Assembly: GCF_024330105.1 (NCBI RefSeq)
Contig: NZ_JANDHW010000005.1
Span: 186,001 to 250,000 of the forward strand
Reading direction: 5' to 3'
Length of the DNA: 64,000 bases
Origin: Coprobacter tertius
Lineage (GTDB): Bacteria; Bacteroidota; Bacteroidia; Bacteroidales; Coprobacteraceae
Shown: piece by piece, positions 57,598-64,000 of the stretch
Numbering within the stretch: the first letter of the stretch is position 1
How the letters are laid out: every line of letters starts with the position of its first letter
Translations under genes and position numbers: made by a program
Notes under the pieces: model-generated
Databases searched by the model: none
What the model saw: only the letters and a program-made list of their open reading frames with translations
Told to the model about the DNA's origin: nothing

Positions 57598-58569
57598 TTA
57601 AATATTCAATTCACTTTTTATCGTATCTATAATTTCCCAAAGAGCCGAATGCAAAGGCTCGATAGGAGATTTACGACCGCTTCCCCTTTTCGGAATAATC
57701 GCTTTCAAGCCATCGTGAACACAACTGATATCGATACGTTTTCCCATTTCCACGGGTTCGCCGTCGAGATGCATAATTCCGGGATGTTCCCGGGTTATCG
57801 ATAAAGAAGCGGTAGCAAAAGTACGTATATTGATATTCCGATCGAGAACTTTCGTAAAAAGCTGTACTGCCAATGGCCCGATATCGAAAGGTGTAAAAGG
57901 ACGAATAATAGTAACATCGATTTTTCCGTCTTGCATACTGGCATGCGGGGCTATATATGCATTATTCCCATATTGCGACGCATTACCGCATGCAATCAAA
58001 AAGGCTTTTTCTTGTATTGAGCCACTTTCACTCTCGATCAGATAAGTTTCCGTTTTATATTTCAAATACTCGGTTACGACATTTTTAAGATAAGTAATTC
58101 CACCTCGCCGCTTGTCTTCCGCAAATTTTTGGCTGATCCAAGCATCGAAGCCGACCCCGCAAGTACAAAAAAACAATTTATCGTTGGCTTTACAATAATC
58201 AAGTAACTCTATCCGGCCCTCATTAATTACTTTCAACGCCCCGTCGATTTCGATCGGAATGTCGAGATGTCGCGCCAAGCCGTTACCCGATCCCATCGGC
58301 ACGATTCCCAAAACGGTATCGGAGTGAATCAGCCCCTTGGCAACCTCATTACATGTACCATCACCCCCTACCGATAAAACACAATCGATCTTATCATCGG
58401 CAGCTTTCTGGGCCAGCAATGTCGCATGACCGGCGTATTCGGTAAATACAATCTCTATGTCATATAAGGATTTATCGATAACAGCCCCGATACGATCGGG
58501 GACTTTTATTTTGGAATGAGTTCCCGAAATGGGATTAATAATCGACAAAAGCCGTTTTTTAGGAACCAT
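57598..58569 (-). CDS. YegS/BmrU-family diacylglycerol/lipid kinase
   Basis: 323 residues. DAGK catalytic motif SVGGDGTCNEVAKGL (GGDGT at 68-72), the second nucleotide loop GIVPMGSGNGLARHL and the acidic C-terminal GIMHLDGEPVEM. Such enzymes phosphorylate diacylglycerol or sphingoid lipids at the inner membrane; Bacteroidales make sphingolipids, so either substrate is possible. Own promoter, single gene. Confidence 0.92.
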   Translation of the reverse strand: MVPKKRLLSIINPISGTHSKIKVPDRIGAVIDKSLYDIEIVFTEYAGHATLLAQKAADDKIDCVLSVGGDGTCNEVAKGLIHSDTVLGIVPMGSGNGLARHLDIPIEIDGALKVINEGRIELLDYCKANDKLFFCTCGVGFDAWISQKFAEDKRRGGITYLKNVVTEYLKYKTETYLIESESGSIQEKAFLIACGNASQYGNNAYIAPHASMQDGKIDVTIIRPFTPFDIGPLAVQLFTKVLDRNINIRTFATASLSITREHPGIMHLDGEPVEMGKRIDISCVHDGLKAIIPKRGSGRKSPIEPLHSALWEIIDTIKSELNI

Positions 58570-58596
58570 GTTTACTTATATGAATTAGTAAGATTA

Positions 58597-58604
58597 CAAA
58601 ATTA
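58597..58604 (-). promoter_or_regulatory. -7 box of the lipid kinase gene
   Basis: Minus-strand TAATTTTG, exact TAnnTTTG match, 28 bases upstream of the start codon. Confidence 0.55.
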
Positions 58605-58732
58605 AAGAAATTATCCGAAGTAATCTGTTTTTATAATGGTTAGCACTCGCTAAAATTCGGTAAAGAAAATTTAAAAATAAAGACGTCCTATCTTTTTTAT
58701 ACTTCACAAGTCATCTGATCAGAAATTTCTTT

Positions 58733-58740
58733 TAACTTTG
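58733..58740 (+). promoter_or_regulatory. -7 box of the DUF308 gene
   Basis: TAACTTTG, exact TAnnTTTG match, 32 bases upstream of the ATG. Confidence 0.6.
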
Positions 58741-58771
58741 TATAAAGTTAAAATACAAAATACGAGCTGTT

Positions 58772-59287
58772 ATGAATACATCCCAATGGACTCTTGTACG
58801 CAGTTTATTTGCGATTATATTAGGAATTATCGCCATTAAATGGCCGCAGGAAGTGCTTAATTATATTGTTATAATAATCGGCGCCATGTTTATCATCATG
58901 GGTGGATTCGCACTCATAAATTATCTTGCACGCCGTAAAAAAGGAGTTTCAGCCAAAATACCATATATTCCCATCGAAAGTATAGGTAGTATATTGTTAG
59001 GATTATGTCTGGCTTTTATGCCGACTGTTTTTATCGGATTCCTGATGTATGTACTGGGATTTCTGTTGCTATTGGCAGGAATATTGCAAATATTTTCTTT
59101 GGCCTCTGTTCAAAGAAATGTTCCGGTAGGTATTATATTCTATGTTTTTCCCATACTGGTTCTTATAGCGGGAGTCATCATTCTTTTTAACCCGTTCGAC
59201 TCCATGAATTCAGTTCTCATTTTCTTCGGTATCTCGTCGATCGTATATGGGGTTATAGATATAGTAAATTACTTTAAGTTTCGATAA
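58772..59287 (+). CDS. DUF308/HdeD-like membrane protein
   Basis: 171 residues with six hydrophobic helices arranged as three DUF308-type pairs (SLFAIILGIIAIKWPQEVLN; ESIGSILLGLCLAFMPTV; PILVLIAGVIILFNP). HdeD in E. coli is tied to acid resistance; the role here is unknown. It is convergent with the NlpC/P60 gene, with stops adjacent and no terminator space between them. Confidence 0.88.
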   Translation: MNTSQWTLVRSLFAIILGIIAIKWPQEVLNYIVIIIGAMFIIMGGFALINYLARRKKGVSAKIPYIPIESIGSILLGLCLAFMPTVFIGFLMYVLGFLLLLAGILQIFSLASVQRNVPVGIIFYVFPILVLIAGVIILFNPFDSMNSVLIFFGISSIVYGVIDIVNYFKFR

Positions 59288-59821
59288 TTACCGTTTCACT
59301 CGTCCAGCCCCTTTCCAAGCATGCCTATAATAGGCCTCATCGAGCCGACTCACAATTACTCCCCGAGATGAACTCGTATGAATAAAATATCCGTTGCGCA
59401 GGTATATTCCCACGTGATTGATTTTTTCCTTTTTCGAAGTAGAAAAAAATACGAGATCTCCCTCTTGCAACTGTTTTTTAGAAATCGGTTTACAATCGTT
59501 TCTATAAATCAGCCCAGAAGACCGGGATAAACACAAACCGTAAACATCCTTATAAATCCTCATTACAAGACCAGAACAATCGACTCCGTTTTTATTCGTT
59601 CCTCCATACCGATGGGGTACCCCGATCCATGTCGCACATTCCTTATACAAAGGATAATAATCTCCCTGAGCAGGAGACATATTCAATGAGGAATATACAG
59701 TTTGAGTCTCCTGAATTTCTTTTCCGGATACAGCTATTTTTCCTGTCATATTCCGGGAGGTATGACAGGAAAACAATAATAATGTTATAAAAAAATACAA
59801 TGAAATACGTATCTTTTCCAT
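59288..59821 (-). CDS. NlpC/P60 cell-wall peptidase lipoprotein
   Basis: Predicted peptidoglycan endopeptidase (cleaving at gamma-D-Glu-DAP) anchored as a lipoprotein. From the chosen Met: lipobox LLFSC with Cys19; catalytic Cys82 in GVDCSGLVMRIY; His136 in KINHVGIYL; third-residue region YFIHTSSSRGVIV. About 177 residues. The frame opens at 59854 but the signal peptide begins at the Met at 59821. Confidence 0.93.
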   Translation of the reverse strand: MEKIRISLYFFITLLLFSCHTSRNMTGKIAVSGKEIQETQTVYSSLNMSPAQGDYYPLYKECATWIGVPHRYGGTNKNGVDCSGLVMRIYKDVYGLCLSRSSGLIYRNDCKPISKKQLQEGDLVFFSTSKKEKINHVGIYLRNGYFIHTSSSRGVIVSRLDEAYYRHAWKGAGRVKR

Positions 59822-59952
59822 TTCTATTTCATTATTAAAATAAAAACACAACACCCTCCAAACAATATGTAAAGTGCACCCCGAAAGTTATTTATCCAAC
59901 TTTTGAAGTGCACTTCAGTAAGATTCCTTTTTCTATTTCGGAATATTATTTA

Positions 59953-60384
59953 TCAGGCTTTTTCGCCAGACTCAGTTGCGTCTTCAGCAACCGCAGGCTC
60001 AATAAAATCAGTAATACCTTTTTCAACTAATGTATTATACCAGCCGAGTAACTTTTTAATGTCTGTCGTATACACCCTTTCTTTATCGAAATCGGGTAAA
60101 ATTTCACCGAAATATGATCTCAATACCTGATCACCGCCTTTCAGATCGACAGAAGCCACTCCTCCGTTTTCTTTTTCCTTTATACTCTCCATTACTTCCC
60201 CCAGCGGTTTTTCACCGTTCTCGGTAAAAATCGCTATATCCCCCAAAGAAATTACTTTATCATGTGCATATGCAGGAACACGTTTACCTGTTAGCAATGA
60301 TTCAACGATCAACATATTCTTTCCTTGAGATACCAGTTTATATAATCCCGGTTTTCCGGATATCGACAAAATTTTCTTTAACAT
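59953..60384 (-). CDS. DUF5606 conserved Bacteroidetes protein
   Basis: 143 residues, cytosolic, with N-terminal MLKKILSISGKPGLYKLVSQ and FTENGEKPLGEVMESI; a disordered acidic tail closes it. The family is confined to Bacteroidetes and its function is unknown. It usually follows coaE as here. An own promoter (60419-60426) in the 96-base gap suggests partly separate control. Confidence 0.88.
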   Translation of the reverse strand: MLKKILSISGKPGLYKLVSQGKNMLIVESLLTGKRVPAYAHDKVISLGDIAIFTENGEKPLGEVMESIKEKENGGVASVDLKGGDQVLRSYFGEILPDFDKERVYTTDIKKLLGWYNTLVEKGITDFIEPAVAEDATESGEKA

Positions 60385-60418
60385 AACAGATTAGTTTGTG
60401 TGTTTATAAATTTTGACA

Positions 60419-60426
60419 CAAAAATA
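60419..60426 (-). promoter_or_regulatory. -7 box of the DUF5606 gene
   Basis: Minus-strand TATTTTTG, exact TAnnTTTG match, 35 bases upstream of the start. It lies in ATTTTGACACAAAAATAAT (60410-60428), identical to 19 bases at the dapF promoter. Confidence 0.55.
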
Positions 60427-60480
60427 ATATGCATCCTTTAATTTATCAATCGTAACCTCGTATTTTAATAAATATTATCC

Positions 60481-61050
60481 CTACATAGAAGATAATTGAG
60501 CCAGTATTTGTGGGATTACAGCGCTACAATCGTCATTATAAATAATAACATCGGCACGACGACACTTTTCTTCCTCATCCATTTGTGCCTCTATACGCGC
60601 CAAAACATCTTCCCGGGTACAACGGTTTCGATTCATCACCCGGGTTATACGCAATTCTACCGGAGCGGTTACTGTCCAGACCTTGTCGAGAAGCTGTTCG
60701 AGACCCGACTCGAACAATATCGCCGATTCCAGAAAAACAAATTCTTTATTTCGAGTCAGAGTCCATTCCTCAAAGTCTTGCCTTACGACAGGATGTACAA
60801 TAGAATTTACCTGTTTACGCAAATCATCATTACCAAAAATAGCTGATGCCACTTGCGCCCGATCGAGGGTATTTCCTGTATATACGTCACCTAACAAACC
60901 TGTGAGCCCGCTGCGTATCGTCACAGACTCTTCCATCAGTTTGCGAGCCTTTATATCCGTATCATACACAGGATAACCGCAAAGCCGTATAAAACGGCTT
61001 ACCAAAGACTTTCCACTCCCTATACCTCCAGTAATACCAATTGTTACCAT
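60481..61050 (-). CDS. coaE: Dephospho-CoA kinase
   Basis: Last step of CoA synthesis. P-loop GGIGSGKS at residues 8-15, YDTDIKARKLME and the lid region NRNRCTREDVLARIEAQ; 189 residues is typical. It overlaps the ybbR stop by seven bases, so the two are coupled. Confidence 0.96.
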   Translation of the reverse strand: MVTIGITGGIGSGKSLVSRFIRLCGYPVYDTDIKARKLMEESVTIRSGLTGLLGDVYTGNTLDRAQVASAIFGNDDLRKQVNSIVHPVVRQDFEEWTLTRNKEFVFLESAILFESGLEQLLDKVWTVTAPVELRITRVMNRNRCTREDVLARIEAQMDEEEKCRRADVIIYNDDCSAVIPQILAQLSSM

Positions 61051-62051
61051 ATCCCTGTTTTCACTTCTAAAATAAACTCGGCACTATCGGGGACAACCTC
61101 TATATTATTAATATAAGCAGGCTTTTCCATTACCTTTAACGGAATCTTATTCCCCTTGGCTTTTTTTACATCGTCGAAATCGACCCCTACGGAAAAATCA
61201 TCGACCGGAATTTTCGAAAAACGACTTACCGGAACCATGAAGTTTAAATCTACTGTCGCCGGAAACGTCACCATTGAGATACCGGTTGGTAAATTATACT
61301 GATTAATAGGAAGCGATATCTTTTTAGAAGTAAGTTCCTCAACAGGGACTGTTACATTAAGTAGGTCAGGGACAATTTTAGCACCTCTTATTTTATGTAA
61401 CGGCAAATTAAAAGTTGTTGTATCGGTCAGTGATTTCAATGTAAAAGAATCGGTAACGACTTCTTTAATATTTTTCAATATCGATGTAGGTGCATAAACT
61501 GTAACCGAATCGCTGCTCAGTTTTATCGGGCCACTGATTATGCATTGCGGAACAGTAGATACCGAACCTTTGAGATGCACTTTAAATTTACGTCCCTTAT
61601 TATTTGTAAAATATACCGGAATAGAATCGGGAGTGTAGTACAATAAGTTCGTAGTATTCTTTAACTGTTTTCTTATAAGTGAAGAAAGTTGAGGCGAATT
61701 TATAACAAATACTCCCCTATTATTTTTATAATGGTTGAAATCGATGGTTATCGGAGACAGACGATCGACGATATAACTCATTAAAACCGTACCTTTATCC
61801 CGTAATCGGACATTTATTTTTTGAGGAAGTTCCGATGTGATCATCACCTGTTCTGGAATATCCGTATATTTTACAGGGATCGAAAAGTTTCCTTCCGCAT
61901 CTTCATTCAACGACTGTAAAATCCAAAAAAGAAAAGACAAAGCAAGAAAAAAGAGAAAAGTCAGAAATTCTCGGCTTCTCTCGTTTTTAAAAAGCGTTTT
62001 AATCTTTCTCCGAATACGGGTATTCCAATACTTTACCTTTTTATTTCTCAT
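61044..62051 (-). CDS. YbbR-domain (CdaR-like) membrane-anchored protein
   Basis: 335 residues: one membrane helix near the N-terminus (FLTFLFFLALSFLFWILQSL) and three to four extracytoplasmic YbbR repeats (VNVRLRDKGTVLMSYIVDRL; VTVYAPTSILKNIKEV). CdaR, the Firmicutes relative, regulates the cyclic-di-AMP cyclase CdaA; whether this holds in Bacteroidetes is inference. The Met at 62051 just follows the exact -7 box at 62082-62089. Sits between yajC and coaE, the usual order. Confidence 0.9.
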   Translation of the reverse strand: MRNKKVKYWNTRIRRKIKTLFKNERSREFLTFLFFLALSFLFWILQSLNEDAEGNFSIPVKYTDIPEQVMITSELPQKINVRLRDKGTVLMSYIVDRLSPITIDFNHYKNNRGVFVINSPQLSSLIRKQLKNTTNLLYYTPDSIPVYFTNNKGRKFKVHLKGSVSTVPQCIISGPIKLSSDSVTVYAPTSILKNIKEVVTDSFTLKSLTDTTTFNLPLHKIRGAKIVPDLLNVTVPVEELTSKKISLPINQYNLPTGISMVTFPATVDLNFMVPVSRFSKIPVDDFSVGVDFDDVKKAKGNKIPLKVMEKPAYINNIEVVPDSAEFILEVKTGIW

Positions 62052-62081
62052 ACAACCTGCCAATAAGTAAGTCTCATAAAA

Positions 62082-62089
62082 CAAAGATA
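62082..62089 (-). promoter_or_regulatory. -7 box of ybbR-coaE
   Basis: Minus-strand TATCTTTG, exact TAnnTTTG match, 31 bases before the Met at 62051. It overlaps the foot of a large stem-loop (62086-62136), so structure and promoter share sequence. Confidence 0.5.
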
Positions 62090-62136
62090 AAGTTTTTTAT
62101 CGTAATCGTGAGAGATTACCCATAAAAAACTTTATC
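62086..62136 (-). terminator. Large stem-loop between yajC and ybbR
   Basis: Arms GATAAAGTTTTTTAT / ATAAAAAACTTTATC with an inner GTAATC/GATTAC stem. It follows a smaller GC-rich hairpin (62146-62163) and may act with it to end yajC transcription. Confidence 0.45.
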
Positions 62137-62145
62137 TGTAACAAT

Positions 62146-62163
62146 CGGGGAAAATATTCCCCG
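62146..62163 (-). terminator. GC-rich hairpin after yajC
   Basis: CGGGGAA-AATA-TTCCCCG, 22 bases past the yajC stop. No T-run follows directly on the minus strand, so it may need the larger stem-loop beside it. Confidence 0.5.
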
Positions 62164-62185
62164 AAAAAAATCATTTTAATAAAGA

Positions 62186-62521
62186 CTATTTCGCAGCCTG
62201 TTGTTGTGAAGAATCGGCGGCAGTTGCATAAATAGAACCTTTATCGATGCGGATACGTACGTTTTCGGCAATTTCAAGAATGACCTCCGTATCTTTCATT
62301 TCTTTGATCTTTCCATAGATACCTCCGGCTGTAATTACCCGGTCACCGACTTTAAGGCTTTCCCGAAATTTACGTATTTCCTTCTGCTTTTTTGTCTGAG
62401 GACGGATCATAAAGAAATAGAATATAGCCACCAAAGCAACCATCATGATAATACTCGACCAAGGCGAGGACTGCTGCGCTCCGGCAGGTGCCGCATCTAA
62501 AAGAACTGTAAGTAAAGTCAT
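62186..62521 (-). CDS. yajC: Preprotein translocase subunit YajC
   Basis: 111-residue accessory of the Sec translocon (with SecDF). One membrane helix (IIMMVALVAIFYFFMIRPQTKKQKE) followed by a small cytosolic domain (LKVGDRVITAGGIYGKIKEM), as in all YajC proteins. Own -7 box upstream; lies between nusB and ybbR. Confidence 0.95.
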   Translation of the reverse strand: MTLLTVLLDAAPAGAQQSSPWSSIIMMVALVAIFYFFMIRPQTKKQKEIRKFRESLKVGDRVITAGGIYGKIKEMKDTEVILEIAENVRIRIDKGSIYATAADSSQQQAAK

Positions 62522-62583
62522 AATTAAAAATAATTTGTTAATAATGTTTCATTTCCTAAGGAAGAAGTATCTCCTTAACGATA

Positions 62584-62591
62584 CAAATATA
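62584..62591 (-). promoter_or_regulatory. -7 box of yajC
   Basis: Minus-strand TATATTTG, exact TAnnTTTG match 63 bases upstream of yajC; the leader can form a small hairpin (AAGGAGA / TCTTCCTT region). Confidence 0.5.
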
Positions 62592-62602
62592 TAACAATTT
62601 AA

Positions 62603-63529
62603 TTATTCTTTTGTTAGAGAACCTTCTTTTTTTAACTGGTTTACGATCGTATCCAGTATACCGTTGATAAAATGTCCGCTTTTAGGCGTACTATATGATT
62701 TTGCCATTTCGATATACTCGTTTAAAGATACTTTTACAGGAATCGAAGGGATAGTCTCGATCTCGGCCAACGCAACCAGCATAATAACGATATCCATAAA
62801 AGCAACCCTATCGATTTCCCAATTACGAGTGTGCTGGTCGATAAGTTCTTTGTTCGAGTCTGCTTTCAAAATCGCATTCCGGAAAAGTTCTTTTGCAAAC
62901 GTAGCATCATCCTCATCTTTAAACATAGGCAGGAGAGTCTGCTCATTGTCACTTTTCTCATCGAAACGCTTAATAGTTTTCAGCACAAAAGTAGAAATAA
63001 TATCGAAATCATCGTTCCAGTAAAGGCTGATCGATTCGAGGGCATCCAGCAATTCCTGATTACCGATAATAATATGCTTGAATATTCTACGCCAAAATTC
63101 CCGATCGGCTTCATAAGAGTCTTCTTCAGACACCATATATTCTTTATAAATATCGGAAGCAAGAATTTTATCCAGTAAAATACGAATAAAATCGGAATCG
63201 TTTTTCCACGATATCTTGTTTTCTTTTATGTAATCCGATAATGCATGATTCGCTTTTAACTGAGCGACAAAACGATTATGAATAAAACGAGGATTCGGAT
63301 TTTTTTCTTCCTGAGTAGCCAGATATTTTGTCCGAGCTACTTCTATACGAGAGTATTGAGCATCGGTAAGTTCAATCATTAACAATAATAGCATATGATA
63401 CAACTCATAAGCCTTATTTAAACTAAAGAACAATTCCTTTTCGGAAGCATCCATATTTTTATCTTCTTTAAGAAAATAAGAATAAAGGATCTGGACAACT
63501 TTAATACGGATCAAAATTCGATTTATCAT
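62603..63529 (-). CDS. nusB: Transcription antitermination factor NusB, long form
   Basis: About 308 residues. NusB binds boxA RNA with NusE/S10 for rRNA antitermination. The conserved NusB core is split: MINRILIRIKVVQILYSYF at the N-terminus and the C-terminal IDRVAFMDIVIMLVALAEIETIPSIPVKVSLNEYIEMAKSYSTPKS part; the long insert between them is usual in Bacteroidetes NusB. The frame opens at 63562 but an exact -7 box at 63560-63567 overlaps that codon, so the Met at 63529 is the start. Confidence 0.93.
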   Translation of the reverse strand: MINRILIRIKVVQILYSYFLKEDKNMDASEKELFFSLNKAYELYHMLLLLMIELTDAQYSRIEVARTKYLATQEEKNPNPRFIHNRFVAQLKANHALSDYIKENKISWKNDSDFIRILLDKILASDIYKEYMVSEEDSYEADREFWRRIFKHIIIGNQELLDALESISLYWNDDFDIISTFVLKTIKRFDEKSDNEQTLLPMFKDEDDATFAKELFRNAILKADSNKELIDQHTRNWEIDRVAFMDIVIMLVALAEIETIPSIPVKVSLNEYIEMAKSYSTPKSGHFINGILDTIVNQLKKEGSLTKE

Positions 63530-63559
63530 TATTATTCCGGCTATTTTTATTTGCGTCCG

Positions 63560-63567
63560 CAAAGTTA
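63560..63567 (-). promoter_or_regulatory. -7 box of nusB
   Basis: Minus-strand TAACTTTG, exact TAnnTTTG match 31 bases before the chosen Met; it excludes the earlier start. Confidence 0.6.
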
Positions 63568-63753
63568 TTACAATTTTATCTTAATGCAGGTATAAACTCT
63601 CTATTTTTTGACAAGAAGCGCATGAGTAAATACTTTTTATTGTTTTTTATAAAAATGATCGTTCTCTAATTCTGATTTTCAAAAAAAAATAATCATATTT
63701 GTAAAGGAATATTATATAAATAATTTAGGCTTATTAATTAATTGAGTTGTAGT

Positions 63754-64000
63754 ATGAGTATTATTAAAACAGAGCAAAAAACTACGGACATTATTTTTTC
63801 TAAATCATTAAAAACCGGTAAGCGTTTATATTATATAGATGTGAAAAAAAATCGGAAAGAAGAAATGTTCATTGCCATTACAGAAAGTAAAAAAATCATT
63901 AACAATAATGATAATCCGGTCATTCAATTTGAAAAGCATAAAATATTTCTCTATCAAGAAGATTTTGAAAAATTCTACAATAATTTACTGGAAACGATGC
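63754..64000 (+). CDS. DUF3276/PUR-alpha-like nucleic-acid-binding protein, 3' end missing
   Basis: The first 82 codons are visible; the gene runs off the window. Sequence includes DIIFSKSLKTGKRLYYIDVK and, after a loop, MFIAITESKKI and HKIFLYQEDFEKF, matching the PUR-domain family found in Bacteroidetes and spirochaetes, small single-stranded DNA/RNA binders. Divergent from nusB. A close -7 match (CATATTTG) lies upstream near 63694. No downstream context is visible. Confidence 0.8.
   Translation, partial: MSIIKTEQKTTDIIFSKSLKTGKRLYYIDVKKNRKEEMFIAITESKKIINNNDNPVIQFEKHKIFLYQEDFEKFYNNLLETM

Noticed and set aside
1-64000. tRNA, rRNA, CRISPR array, complete insertion sequence or prophage
   Set aside because: No tRNA-like cloverleaf, spaced direct repeats, transposase frame or phage gene was seen in the gaps by eye; a dedicated search could still find a short element.

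Overview
The window looks like chromosomal DNA from a low-GC member of the Bacteroidales. The evidence is: at least seventeen exact matches to the Bacteroidetes -7 promoter box (TAnnTTTG) upstream of genes and almost no Shine-Dalgarno sequences; SusC-like and BtuB-like TonB-dependent receptors; a type III glutamine synthetase; the DapL route to diaminopimelate; and Bacteroidetes-only families (DUF5606, and a DUF3276/PUR-alpha-like gene cut by the right edge). A Coprobacter/Barnesiella-like relative is a guess only. Most of the window is ordinary core genome. No rRNA, tRNA, CRISPR array, intact insertion sequence or prophage was seen.

Layout. 1-7 kb: a secreted GH106-like rhamnosidase, a MATE exporter, miaA, and a membrane protein with a decayed Nudix-like tail. 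7-12 kb: a DPP-IV-type peptidase divergent from NAD synthetase. 11.6-20.5 kb: an efflux operon with one adaptor, one outer-membrane channel and two different RND pumps. 20.5-24.4 kb: an overlapping operon of two GT-C glycosyltransferase-like membrane proteins, a small signal peptidase I and a GtrA flippase-like protein. 24.7-28.5 kb: ridA, a 0.9-kb stretch with gene remnants, threonine ammonia-lyase and a dicarboxylate/amino-acid symporter. 28.6-32.2 kb: pstSCAB phosphate uptake. 32.5-37.7 kb: a TonB receptor, a beta-helix lipoprotein, a MORN-repeat protein and a small carboxypeptidase-regulatory-like protein, read as one operon ending in a strong terminator. 38-52 kb: a glutamine/nitrogen hub (glmS, PurF-like, glnA type III, dapL, dapF, carA, carB). 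52.3-54.7 kb: a BtuB-like receptor with a NikR-type regulator that lacks the usual nickel ligands, and a 28-bp palindrome between them. 54.8-64 kb: housekeeping genes (YfcE-like phosphoesterase, PIN-PhoH, lipid kinase, DUF308, NlpC/P60, DUF5606, coaE, YbbR, yajC, nusB).

How the genes work together. glnA makes glutamine, and glmS, the PurF-like enzyme and carA spend it; dapF and dapL, co-directional with glnA, feed meso-diaminopimelate to the wall that glmS also serves. The nusB-yajC-ybbR-coaE-DUF5606 block follows a conserved order. The best candidates for something not yet described are the NikR-like/TonB-receptor pair with its operator-like palindrome, the GT-C/signal-peptidase/GtrA operon, the paired-RND efflux operon, and the receptor/beta-helix operon beside pst, whose PstS carries an EF-hand-like loop.
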